DNA of 15,977 bases from GWC2-45-19 sp964358085 (GCA_964358085.1 CAYHNU010000010.1:1-15977), one strand, 5' to 3'. Positions 7,801 through 13,775 are shown, counted from the stretch's first letter. Numbers and translations are program-made. The notes: a model not told the origin generated them from the letters alone.

Positions 7801-8574
7801 GGTGAGCCCGGCACCCAAATGACTCTTCACGGCAAGCGTGGTTCCACTTCTGCCGGCGGAATAGATGTTACCCAGGGATTGCCTAGAGTAGAAGAACTTT
7901 TTGAAGCCCGGACTCCAAAATTGGTCTCGCCCTTGGCCGAAATTTCCGGCAAAGTCGAGCTGGTTGAGACTGACTCCGGTTACAAAATTCGTATCAGAAA
8001 CACCGCCGTCAAGCCTATTGAAGAACGAGAATATTTAATTCCTCTAACCGCCGAACTCAAAGTCGCCGACGGAGATTTAGTTACTACCGGCACCCAATTA
8101 GCCGCCGGATCTTTAGATATCAAAGAGGCGCTCGAAGTCCGCGGTCTCCGGGGTGCCCAGGAATATCTCATCGAAGAAATTCAATTGGTCTACGAATCTC
8201 AAGGAATTCCTATTCATGACAAACATTTTGAAGTAATTGTCCGCAAGATGAGCGACCGGGTCCGGGTTCTTACTTCGGGAGACACTACCCTTCTGCCCGG
8301 CGACATCGTCGACCGTTTCACTTTCGAGACCGAGAACGCCCGTGTTTTGGCCGCCGGAGGGGAACCCGCTACTGCTCAAGTGGTTATTCTGGGCATCACC
8401 CGTTCCGCTCTCAAAACCGGCTCCTGGCTTTCCGCCGCGTCGTTTATCGAAACCACAACTCAATTGTCTGACGCGGCTATCGAAGGTCGGATTGATCCTT
8501 TATTGGGACTTAAAGAAAACGTTATTATTGGCCGCCTTATCCCTACCAGCCCCGAAAGAGCGGCCATAGTATAA
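4861..8574 (+). CDS. rpoC: RNA polymerase subunit beta'
   Basis: The 1237-aa catalytic subunit. Zinc site 1 uses C71, C73, C86 and C89; the Mg-binding loop NADFDGDQ carries D555, D557 and D559; zinc site 2 uses C881, C945, C952 and C955. Between the zinc domain and MGAEA there is a charged, probably coiled-coil insertion at about 150-245, resembling one in actinobacteria. The bridge-helix/trigger-loop region is clear (GVVAAQSIGEPGTQ, TQGLPRVEELFEAR), but the trigger loop itself is odd. After GEPGTQ it reads MTLHGKRGSTSAGG (987-1000), where nearly all bacteria have LTMRTFHxGG; the catalytic His position holds Arg993. The reading frame is intact on both sides. Start ATG 4861 overlaps the rpoB stop, and rpsL follows after 15 nt. 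Confidence 0.98.
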   Translation: MTTKPIDHQDSFKNILDFTSLQIKLASPEIIKMWSHGEVTKPETINYRTLRPEKDGLFDERIFGPVKDWECYCGKYKRIRYKGIICDKCGVEVTQSRVRRERMGHITLACPVAHVWYFKGAPSKLSLLLDVAPKALESVMYFAQFIVTSVDVKEQALVLDRLQKQFAEDRAKIKSDTAAKAASLQTEFDHNLKSLHSSGLNEDAKGLAENQLQLKLKQQTQNLHDAEAAEDQATLALYQRLSDIVKNLKLASILTEDEYFKLNDHKAAGFLEVGMGAEAVLAVITQIDLDKLASGLRQEVISTTGQRHIKATKRLRVVDGMRRAGVAPAWTILKVLPVIPPDLRPMVQLSGGRFATSDLNDLYRRVINRNHRLKHLIDLGAPEIILRNEKRMLQEAVDSLIDSAQHTRIVSRRPTAARSRSLSDMLRGKQGRFRQNLLGKRVDYSGRSVIVVGPELKLSQCGLPKDMALEMFKPFVLRQMIVQGLAPNVKSAKNILETRPPEVFDILEEITKNHPVILNRAPTLHKLSIQAFYPILIEGSAIRIHPCVCAGFNADFDGDQMAVHVPIGAAAIAEAKALMMPEQNLRKPADGTPVSVPSTKEMALGNYYLTSIDPTLSSYPSPLNWEEAIRAYHMGYLKLRQPAQIRIDATSVVETTVGRLFFNAILPEALRFLNEPVRRSTVVSLFAKAFKLYSSETVVQLVDDIKNLGFWAGTLSGLSVSITDCVLSPDRDRVISEANESVTEIEQNFTSGLITVEEKKRLSQEVWLETTDKLADMTWQLIDKSNPIHLMVDAQVGRISREQVKQLSAMRGLVVDPLGNIVDLPIKSNYRQGFSTFEYISAARGERKGLSDTAIRTADAGYLTRRLVDVAHDAIIRLEDCGTTSSLTINRQDRRSKSFAVRLFGRILAADVAGIPAGTLLDESHLATIEAKNIDQVAIRSTLTCNAPYGLCAKCYGLNLASMTMAQMGDPVGVVAAQSIGEPGTQMTLHGKRGSTSAGGIDVTQGLPRVEELFEARTPKLVSPLAEISGKVELVETDSGYKIRIRNTAVKPIEEREYLIPLTAELKVADGDLVTTGTQLAAGSLDIKEALEVRGLRGAQEYLIEEIQLVYESQGIPIHDKHFEVIVRKMSDRVRVLTSGDTTLLPGDIVDRFTFETENARVLAAGGEPATAQVVILGITRSALKTGSWLSAASFIETTTQLSDAAIEGRIDPLLGLKENVIIGRLIPTSPERAAIV

Positions 8575-8589
8575 TTAAGAGCTAATTAT

Positions 8590-9024
8590 ATGCCAACCAT
8601 AAATCAACTTATCCGTTTCGGTCGCAGGCCCCGCGCCAAAAAAGTCAAGGCCACGGCTTTGCGTCGTTCCTTTAATTCCTTGGATCGGCGTTTCGTTGAG
8701 TCGCACAGTCCCTTCAAGCGGGGAGTAGTAACTATTGTCAAAACCATGACTCCCAGAAAACCCAATTCGGCTATTAGAAAAGTGGCCCGGGTGCGCTTGT
8801 CAAATAAAATCGAAGTCACGGCTTATATTCCCGGTATCGGGCACACTCTAGCCGAACACGGCATCGTTTTGGTTCGCGGGGGCCGAGTCAAAGACTTATC
8901 TGGGGTTAAATATCACATCGTGCGGGGCAAATACGACGCGTCCGGAGTAGACAATCGCCATCAAGGCCGGTCCCGCTATGGGACCAAGGCTACGTCGGGC
9001 CCCGTTGCTGCCGCTGCCAGCTAA
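8590..9024 (+). CDS. rpsL: Ribosomal protein S12
   Basis: A 144-aa S12, the decoding-centre protein of the 30S subunit. MPTINQLIRFGRR is the canonical start, and TPRKPNSAIRKVARVRL and LVRGGRVKDLSGVKYH are canonical loops. In the first loop the lysine whose change to Arg gives streptomycin resistance (E. coli K42, M. tuberculosis K43) is naturally Arg (R56). In the second loop the proline equal to E. coli P90 is Ser104, while the K87 and D88 equivalents (K101, D102) are kept. The region between the N-terminus and SPFKRGV is about a dozen residues longer than in E. coli, and there is an Ala-rich tail. The gene is 15 nt after rpoC with no good Shine-Dalgarno; rpsG follows within 4 nt. Confidence 0.97.
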   Translation: MPTINQLIRFGRRPRAKKVKATALRRSFNSLDRRFVESHSPFKRGVVTIVKTMTPRKPNSAIRKVARVRLSNKIEVTAYIPGIGHTLAEHGIVLVRGGRVKDLSGVKYHIVRGKYDASGVDNRHQGRSRYGTKATSGPVAAAAS

Positions 9025-9028
9025 ACTT

Positions 9029-9505
9029 ATGAGATCACGCCCCGCTACCCCCAGACCAAAGACTCTTGACCCAATCTATCCCCATGTCCTGGTCACCCAG
9101 CTCATCAATGGCCTGATGCACGACGGCAAAAAAACCGTGGCCCAAAAGCAGGTTTACTCCGCTTTCGCTTTGCTCAAAACTGAAAGCCAACCCGATCCGC
9201 TGGCCGCCTTTCTGCAGGCTATGGAGAATCTCCGGCCCCAGATGGAAGTTCGGGCCCGCCGCATTGGTGGCGCCGCTTATCAAGTTCCTTCCCCGGTTCG
9301 GGGGCCTCGCAAAGATTCTCTGGCCATCCGCTGGCTGGTTGCCGCTGCTCGGGAACGTCCCAGTAGCCTTTACCACACTTTTGCCGCCAAACTAGCTGCC
9401 GAAATCACTGATGTCTTGGCCAACACCGGCGCCGCCATCAAGAAAAAGTTAGATATGCACAGAATGGCCGAGGCCAATAAAGCCTTCGCCCACTTTCGTT
9501 GGTAA
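9029..9505 (+). CDS. rpsG: Ribosomal protein S7
   Basis: A 158-aa S7, which nucleates assembly of the 30S head and contacts mRNA at the exit. It matches the family throughout: INGLMHDGKKTVAQKQVYSA, AMENLRPQMEVRARRIGGAA, YQVPSPVR, LAIRWLVAAAR and the C-terminal MAEANKAFAHFRW. I chose ATG 9029, four nt after the rpsL stop; the open frame extends upstream inside rpsL, but the extension is not S7-like. In most bacteria fusA follows rpsL-rpsG; here rpsD does. Confidence 0.96.
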   Translation: MRSRPATPRPKTLDPIYPHVLVTQLINGLMHDGKKTVAQKQVYSAFALLKTESQPDPLAAFLQAMENLRPQMEVRARRIGGAAYQVPSPVRGPRKDSLAIRWLVAAARERPSSLYHTFAAKLAAEITDVLANTGAAIKKKLDMHRMAEANKAFAHFRW

Positions 9506-9526
9506 CGTCGTCTACTATGAACTATC

Positions 9527-9547
9527 AACTAATAACTAATAACTAAT
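9527..9547 (+). repeat. Three tandem AACTAAT heptads before rpsD
   Basis: AACTAAT occurs three times without a gap (9527-9533, 9534-9540, 9541-9547), ending 2 nt before the rpsD start codon. It is A/T-rich and without structure, so it could keep the rpsD start open. No Shine-Dalgarno is present. The copy number could vary by slippage. Confidence 0.6.
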
Positions 9548-9549
9548 TT

Positions 9550-10131
9550 ATGGCTCGATATACTGGACCAAAAAATAGGTTAAGCAGAAGAGAAGGTCTA
9601 GACCTTTTTGGTAAAGGCAACAAACTTCGCCGCGCCCAAATCCCGCCCGGCCAACACGGTCCCAAAGGCGTCCGCCGGCTCTCGGACTATGGAGCCCAGC
9701 TTCGGGAAAAACAAAAAGCCAAACGTCTTTACGGTCTTCTGGAGAAACAATTCCACCGTTATTATGAGACAGCGTCTCATAACCCCGGAAATACCGGATC
9801 TGCCATGCTGACTCTTCTGGAAACTCGCCTGGATAACACTGTTTACCGGCTGGGTTTTGTGCCGACCAGGGCCATGGCCCGCCAATTAGTGGGGCACTAC
9901 CACATCTTAGTCAATTCTAAGTCTGTCAATATCCCTTCATACCAAGTCCGCCCCGGAGACATTATTACAGTAGGTCCCAAGATCAAACTTCCTCTACCGG
10001 AAATCGAAGCTAATCCGCCTTCCTGGCTCTCTCGCCTTGCCCTCGTCGGAAAAGTTGAGCGCCTGCCCGAGCGGGCGGATATTGACACTAGCATAAATGA
10101 CCAACTTATAGTAGAATATTATTCGCGATGA
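9550..10131 (+). CDS. rpsD: Ribosomal protein S4
   Basis: A 193-aa S4, a primary 16S rRNA-binding protein. The N-terminus MARYTGPKNRLSRREG and the S4 RNA-binding domain (TRLDNTVYRLGFVPTRAMARQLVGHYHILVNSKSV region, about 95-130) are clear. It contains no cysteines, so it is the zinc-free form. The usual upstream partners rpsM and rpsK are missing; a 44-nt A/T-rich gap with three heptad repeats separates it from rpsG instead. Its TGA overlaps the rpoA ATG as ATGA. S4 represses the alpha operon in some bacteria; whether it does so here is not visible. Confidence 0.97.
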   Translation: MARYTGPKNRLSRREGLDLFGKGNKLRRAQIPPGQHGPKGVRRLSDYGAQLREKQKAKRLYGLLEKQFHRYYETASHNPGNTGSAMLTLLETRLDNTVYRLGFVPTRAMARQLVGHYHILVNSKSVNIPSYQVRPGDIITVGPKIKLPLPEIEANPPSWLSRLALVGKVERLPERADIDTSINDQLIVEYYSR

Positions 10132-11024
10132 TACCGCAATTTACCCTTACCCAAAATGATCGCAAGTTCATTTTCGAACCTTTGCCTCAAGGTTACGGTC
10201 ACACTCTAGGCAACGCTTTGCGCCGCGTGCTTTACACTTCTATTCCCGGCGCCGCTATCACGTCAGTAAAATTCGGCGGAGTTCGCCACCAATTTACCAC
10301 GATCGTTGGTATCCGTGAAGACGTGGTCCAGCTAATCCTCAACCTCAAACAAGTTCGTCTGTCTTACGCTGGAGCGGAGCCAATTCAAATCACTTTAGAT
10401 GCCAAAGGTCCAGGCGTTGTCAAGGCTGGGGATTTTAAACTTCCCGCCACCGTTTCCATCGCCAACCCGGATTTCGTCTTAGCCAATCTGGCTGACAAAA
10501 ATACTAAACTAGAAATTTCTGCCACCGTCGAATCCGGCCAAGGCTACTCTCCTGCCGAAGAGCGCCAAATTTCTACCGTCGGCGTCATTCCCATCGACGC
10601 CACTTTTTCTCCCGTCACCTTGGTCAACTACAGTGTGGAGGCCACCCGCGTTGGCCGAGTCACCAATTTTGACCGGCTAATTTTGGAAATTACCACAGAT
10701 GGTACCGTTTCTTCCGAATCCGCTCTCAAGATCGCCGCCCAAACCCTGGTAACCTTTTTCCAAGGCGTAGTCGATCCGCAAGTCTCTTTGGCTACCCCGT
10801 CCGCTAAATCCTCACCCACCTTGCCCGGCGGAAACGTTTCTGTCGAGGAATTGGATTTACCCACTCGGATTGCCAATGCTCTTCAGAAAGCCGGACTTGA
10901 CACTATCTCTTCTCTCATTGCCATCCCCAAATCAGAACTGGCGAAAGTTAAAAATCTTGGGGCCAAGTCAGTCAAAATTATCGAACTCGCTCTGCGTGAG
11001 CGGGGATTCGAATTTGCCCTATAA
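10128..11024 (+). CDS. rpoA: RNA polymerase subunit alpha
   Basis: The 298-aa alpha subunit. The N-terminal dimer and assembly domain shows GYGHTLGNALRRVLYTSIPG (22-41). A short linker of about 18 residues (221-238, Ser/Pro/Gly-rich) leads to a complete C-terminal helix-hairpin-helix domain (239-298). Residues that in E. coli bind UP-element DNA are conserved: R265 is R247, N268 is N250, G296 is G278, K298 is K280, S299 is S281. UP-element recognition is therefore plausible. It starts within the rpsD stop codon and is followed after 18 nt by rplQ, in the same reading frame beyond the TAA. Confidence 0.97.
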   Translation: MIPQFTLTQNDRKFIFEPLPQGYGHTLGNALRRVLYTSIPGAAITSVKFGGVRHQFTTIVGIREDVVQLILNLKQVRLSYAGAEPIQITLDAKGPGVVKAGDFKLPATVSIANPDFVLANLADKNTKLEISATVESGQGYSPAEERQISTVGVIPIDATFSPVTLVNYSVEATRVGRVTNFDRLILEITTDGTVSSESALKIAAQTLVTFFQGVVDPQVSLATPSAKSSPTLPGGNVSVEELDLPTRIANALQKAGLDTISSLIAIPKSELAKVKNLGAKSVKIIELALRERGFEFAL

Positions 11025-11042
11025 TCCGGCCCTCAAACACAT

Positions 11043-11372
11043 ATGTTGTCTCGGGATACAAATCAGCGTCAAGCTTTACTCAAAGGTCTAGTGGGGGCGA
11101 TAATTCGTTCCGAAGCCATCGAAACCACAGAGGCCAAGGCTAGAGCCGTCCGTGGACTGATAGATCAGCTGGTGACCCAAGCCCGTAAAGGAACGCTGGC
11201 CAGTATTCGTCAGGTTGAGAAAGTAGTGGCCGATAAAGACCTGGTTCACAAACTGGTTCACGATATCGCTCCTCGTTTTAAATCCCGCCCCGGTGGCTAT
11301 ACCCGACTCATCAAAACCGGACGCCGTTCTGGTGATAATGCTCCCCTAGTGCGCATGGAGTTTGTGAAATGA
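11043..11372 (+). CDS. rplQ: Ribosomal protein L17, short N-terminus
   Basis: A 109-aa L17, which lines the peptide exit side of the 50S subunit. NQRQALLKGLVGAIIRSEAI, ETTEAKARAVRGLIDQLV and the end TGRRSGDNAPLVRMEF fit the family. The usual basic start (MRHRKxGRKLGR) is missing: the ATG comes just before LSRDTNQRQ, about eight residues late. Only six codons separate the ATG from the in-frame rpoA stop and they do not encode the missing motif, so the shortening looks real. The stop overlaps the rplM start as ATGA. Confidence 0.93.
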   Translation: MLSRDTNQRQALLKGLVGAIIRSEAIETTEAKARAVRGLIDQLVTQARKGTLASIRQVEKVVADKDLVHKLVHDIAPRFKSRPGGYTRLIKTGRRSGDNAPLVRMEFVK

Positions 11373-11773
11373 AAACATATTCTCCCAAAGCTTCCGAAAT
11401 TCATCGCGATTGGCATCTCGTAGACGCTTCCGGTCAAACCCTGGGACGGCTGGCTACACAAATCGCTATTTGGCTTTCCGGCAAGCATAAGCCGGTTTTT
11501 GCCAGCCACATAGACATGGGGGATAGCGTAGTTATAGTCAACGCCGCCAAAATTGTCCTTACCGGCAATAAAGCCCAGGCCAAAATCTACTACCGGCATT
11601 CCGGTTGGCCCGGTGGGTTAAAAACCACCCCGTTTTCTAAGCTTGGTCCCGAGGGGGCAATTCGTCACGCAGTTGCCGGAATGCTTCCCAAAAACAAATT
11701 ACACGACCCCAGACTTTTACGGTTACATATTTATGCCGATACGACTCATCCTTATGGCCAACACTTCGCCTAA
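11369..11773 (+). CDS. rplM: Ribosomal protein L13
   Basis: A 134-aa L13, an early-assembling 50S protein. DWHLVDASGQTLGRLATQIA, LSGKHKPVFASHIDMGDSVV, the YYRHSGWPGGLK motif and GMLPKNKL are all typical. It overlaps rplQ by 4 nt (ATGA) and the downstream rpsI start by 20 nt, so all three are probably translated in a coupled way. The L13-S9 pair is the normal bacterial arrangement, here joined directly to the alpha operon. Confidence 0.96.
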   Translation: MKTYSPKASEIHRDWHLVDASGQTLGRLATQIAIWLSGKHKPVFASHIDMGDSVVIVNAAKIVLTGNKAQAKIYYRHSGWPGGLKTTPFSKLGPEGAIRHAVAGMLPKNKLHDPRLLRLHIYADTTHPYGQHFA

Positions 11774-12173
11774 TCGTAAGATAGACAAAATTATTGCTTC
11801 CGCCATTGGCCGCCGCAAGACGTCCATCGCTTCGGTGCGCCTGCTCTCGGGCACCGCCGAAATGACAGTCAACGGCAAACCCATTTCCCAATATTTTCCT
11901 GGTGCCGTGGCCAAGAACCGTTATTCACAGCCCTTTGTCGCAGCCGGTGTTACTAAATATACAGCTACCGCCAAGGCTCATGGAGGCGGCATTTTTGGCC
12001 AACTGGACGCCGTGGTTTTAGGTCTCTCCAGGGCCTTAGTCACCGCCAGTGAAAAGCTTAAATCCCCTCTGCGTCAAGCGGGTCTCCTGACCCGCGATTC
12101 CCGCAAGCGCCAGCGCCGCATGATCGGCATGGGTGGCAAATCCCGGCGCAAACGCCAATCCCCCAAACGCTAA
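11754..12173 (+). CDS. rpsI: Ribosomal protein S9
   Basis: A 139-aa S9. GRRKTSIASVRLLSG, TVNGKPISQYF, AHGGGIFGQLDAV and the basic tail ending QSPKR, whose last residues reach the P-site tRNA, identify it. I chose ATG 11754 (MANTSPNRK); an in-frame ATG at 11733 would add seven hydrophobic residues and deepen the overlap with rplM to 41 nt. It is the last gene of the cluster, and a strong palindrome begins 2 nt after the stop. Confidence 0.95.
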   Translation: MANTSPNRKIDKIIASAIGRRKTSIASVRLLSGTAEMTVNGKPISQYFPGAVAKNRYSQPFVAAGVTKYTATAKAHGGGIFGQLDAVVLGLSRALVTASEKLKSPLRQAGLLTRDSRKRQRRMIGMGGKSRRKRQSPKR

Positions 12174-12174
12174 T

Positions 12175-12271
12175 TTCCACCCCTGGGGTGGAACAGCTTT
12201 GCCACCTCCGTTGTTAACAAAATTTCCCACCTTTCAAGTGGGATTTGAAAGTTTCCACCCCTGGGGTGGAA
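12175..12271. repeat. Two copies of palindrome A (TTCCACCCCTGGGGTGGAA)
   Basis: The same 19-nt perfect palindrome, 9-bp arms around one T, occurs at 12175-12193 and 12253-12271. Similarity continues on the 3' side (GCTTTGC and GCTTCGC a few bases later), so the copies come from duplication. The first starts 2 nt after the rpsI stop. Neither is followed by a T-run, so they are poor rho-independent terminators; they could protect mRNA 3' ends or bind a protein. Confidence 0.75.
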
Positions 12272-12354
12272 TGGCTTCGCGAATTGACGACAATAATGCG
12301 ACCGCACAAAACTTGTCAATTTAATGCATAAGATTTCCCACCTTTCAGGTGGGA
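12225..12354. repeat. Two copies of hairpin B (TCCCACC-loop-GGTGGGA)
   Basis: The first copy has TCCCAC (12225-12230) and GTGGGA (12238-12243) around a 7-nt loop; the second has TCCCACC (12336-12342) and GGTGGGA (12348-12354) around TTTCA. Flanks are shared (ATTTCCCACCTTTCA before, GTGGGATTTG after). The copies alternate with palindrome A in the order A-B-A-B, so an A+B module was duplicated. In the first copy CTTTCAA (12231-12237) can also pair with TTGAAAG (12245-12251), an alternative to the main stem. Confidence 0.7.
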
Positions 12355-12374
12355 TTTGGATTTCTGCGCCAAAC

Positions 12375-12403
12375 TTGACATCTGCCTAGTTGTGTAATAG
12401 TAT
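12375..12403 (+). promoter_or_regulatory. Promoter of the antitoxin-toxin pair (leaderless)
   Basis: TTGACA (12375-12380), a 17-bp spacer and TAGTAT (12398-12403) end 7 nt before the ATG at 12411. Transcription should begin at or one base before the start codon. Confidence 0.65.
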
Positions 12404-12410
12404 TGTGTAT

Positions 12411-12695
12411 ATGTTACAGCGTAGTCAAGTCTTATTAGAAGATCTCCAGTTAAGGCAGTTAAACCTTTTGTCCCGGCTCAAGAACGTTTCAATTTCACAA
12501 CTTGTGAGAAATTATGTTGGTCAAGGATTAAAAGTGGATGATTCCATTGTCGGGACTAAAGATTTTAATCCTGTAGATATACTGATCAAAGCCGCCGAGC
12601 GCGCTAAGCAACTTAAGCAATCGCATGGTCCTACCGATCTAGCCCTCAATCACGACCACTACCTGTATGGCGGGAAGCGGAAAGATGAGATATAA
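12411..12695 (+). CDS. vapB: Ribbon-helix-helix antitoxin
   Basis: A 94-aa protein with an N-terminal ribbon-helix-helix pattern: strand SQVLLE (5-10), helix LRQLNLLSRLKN (14-25), helix ISQLVRNYVGQGL (28-40). Such antitoxins dimerise, bind their own promoter and neutralise the partner toxin with a C-terminal segment, here probably the acidic/aromatic DLALNHDHYLYGG (76-88). I chose ATG 12411 because it stands 7 nt after the promoter -10; the open frame runs back to 12390, but that part includes the -10. The toxin start lies 11 nt inside the end of this gene. Autoregulation through the promoter is likely by family analogy; no operator palindrome is obvious. Confidence 0.75.
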   Translation: MLQRSQVLLEDLQLRQLNLLSRLKNVSISQLVRNYVGQGLKVDDSIVGTKDFNPVDILIKAAERAKQLKQSHGPTDLALNHDHYLYGGKRKDEI

Positions 12696-13098
12696 GCAAG
12701 TAGTGTTTTTAGATACAGGAGCTTTAATAGCTGTTCATGACGAAAATGATAGTTATTGGAAAGAAGCACTGGAAAAACTTAAACGACTAAGAAAATCGAG
12801 TCCGGTATTTGTAACCACCGACTATGTGGTCGACGAAACTTACACCGGCTTGCTCAAGAAAGCGGGTTATGGTTCAGTCATGGAGTTTGATAAGACCCTG
12901 AGTGAAGGACGCTGGCATATTGAAAGAATGAACGAGGGCAGGTTTGTCAGAGCCCAAGAAGTTTTTAGAAGATTTAACAAAGACAAAGAGTGGTCCTTTA
13001 CCGACTGTACCAGTTATGTGGTGATGAAAGAGTTAAAAATTGGTACGGCTTTCACTTTTGACCAGAATTTTGTACAAATGGGATTTAAAATTTTGTAG
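12685..13098 (+). CDS. vapC: PIN-domain ribonuclease toxin (VapC-like)
   Basis: A 137-aa PIN-domain protein, probably an RNase of the VapC type. The acidic residues expected to hold metal are visible: D10 in FLDTGALIA, E51 in VVDETYT, D107 in FTDCTSY and D126 in FTFDQNF. The start ATG 12685 overlaps the antitoxin by 11 nt and follows GGGAAG (12672-12677), one of the few good ribosome sites in the window; an in-frame ATG at 12667 would add MAGSGK. Translation from an internal site after a leaderless antitoxin cistron fits a module where antitoxin must exceed toxin. The VapC label is by family; the target RNA is unknown. Confidence 0.8.
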   Translation: MRYKQVVFLDTGALIAVHDENDSYWKEALEKLKRLRKSSPVFVTTDYVVDETYTGLLKKAGYGSVMEFDKTLSEGRWHIERMNEGRFVRAQEVFRRFNKDKEWSFTDCTSYVVMKELKIGTAFTFDQNFVQMGFKIL

Positions 13099-13112
13099 TA
13101 AAGGACTAGTAT
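13084..13112 (+). promoter_or_regulatory. Promoter of the SNase gene (leaderless)
   Basis: TTTAAA (13084-13089) and TAGTAT (13107-13112) are 17 bp apart at the end of the toxin gene. The -10 ends 7 nt before the ATG at 13120, the same layout and the same -10 hexamer as the antitoxin promoter. Confidence 0.5.
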
Positions 13113-13119
13113 TGTAGTA

Positions 13120-13773
13120 ATGAAAAGAATTGGTTTGGCAGTATTAACGACAGCTGCTATTGCGGGAACGGGCATGTTTTTTAAAAATTTCGTTAATCCC
13201 TACGAGACGGTTTACAAGGTCGCGGACGGAGACACTTTTATCCTCGAAAATAACAAACAGGCCGTCCGCCTTTTTGGTATCGACGCTCCGGAAATGGATA
13301 ATTGCTACGGACCGGAAAGTTATTCCCGGTTAAGTGAGCTTCTGAAAAAGAAACAGATCCAACTGAAAGAGCCCCTTGTCGATAAATTCGGCCGGATCGT
13401 GGCCTTGGTATACGTTAATGGCCGGCTCATAAATGAAACCATGATCAGGGAAGGTTACGCCGCCTACCGCAGCGAACCGGGCAGCGGCAAAGAAGTCATG
13501 AAAGCCGCTCATGAAGTAGCTAAGTCAAAAAAGATTGGTATTTACTCATCTGCTTGCACTGATGAAGTTCCGCCAGATCCTAAATGCGCCATCAAAGGCA
13601 ATCATGATTTAGACCGGGACGAGTATTTGTATCTCGCCCCGGACTGTCCATATTATTCTTTAGTAACAGTCCGAAGATTTGAGGGTGACCAATGGTTTTG
13701 TACTCCGTCCCAAGCCCAAAAAGCCGGTTTCACCATCTCTTCCGCCTGCGCCATGGGTACCAAAAGAGAATAA
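13120..13773 (+). CDS. Exported staphylococcal-nuclease-like protein
   Basis: A 217-aa protein with an N-terminal signal or anchor (residues 4-22) followed by an SNase domain (about 30-145). The catalytic set matches S. aureus nuclease: D38 (D21), R50 (R35), D55 (D40), E58 (E43) in VADGDTF and VRLFGIDAPE, and R92 (R87) in DKFGRIVALVYVNG. After it comes a Cys-rich C-terminal module (156-210) with C156, C176, C194 and C210: KCAIKGN, APDCPYYS, QWFCTPSQAQKAGF, a module often joined to such nucleases. It should cut DNA or RNA at or outside the membrane, which would suit a cell that salvages nucleotides (inference). It has its own promoter and converges on the yecM-like gene with 4 nt between stop codons. 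Confidence 0.85.
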   Translation: MKRIGLAVLTTAAIAGTGMFFKNFVNPYETVYKVADGDTFILENNKQAVRLFGIDAPEMDNCYGPESYSRLSELLKKKQIQLKEPLVDKFGRIVALVYVNGRLINETMIREGYAAYRSEPGSGKEVMKAAHEVAKSKKIGIYSSACTDEVPPDPKCAIKGNHDLDRDEYLYLAPDCPYYSLVTVRRFEGDQWFCTPSQAQKAGFTISSACAMGTKRE

Positions 13774-13775
13774 GA

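Noticed and set aside
8570..8575. TATAAT across the rpoC stop as an rpsL promoter
   Set aside because: No -35 at a workable distance and the spacing to the ATG (14 nt) differs from the other promoters; possible but unsupported. The same holds for TATAAT at 11020-11025 before rplQ.
11733..11753. Upstream ATG for rpsI
   Set aside because: It adds a hydrophobic MPIRLIL stretch not found in S9; ATG 11754 fits the family better.
12175..12193. Standard rho-independent terminator after rpsI
   Set aside because: The stem is strong but no T-run follows, so it is listed as a repeat.
12133..12324. Plus-strand open frame rich in Asn, Pro and Trp after rpsI
   Set aside because: It overlaps rpsI and then only translates the hairpin repeats; the repeated HPWGG is palindrome A in translation.
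12175..12354. CRISPR array
   Set aside because: Repeats are short palindromes of two kinds with uneven spacing, and no cas gene is near.
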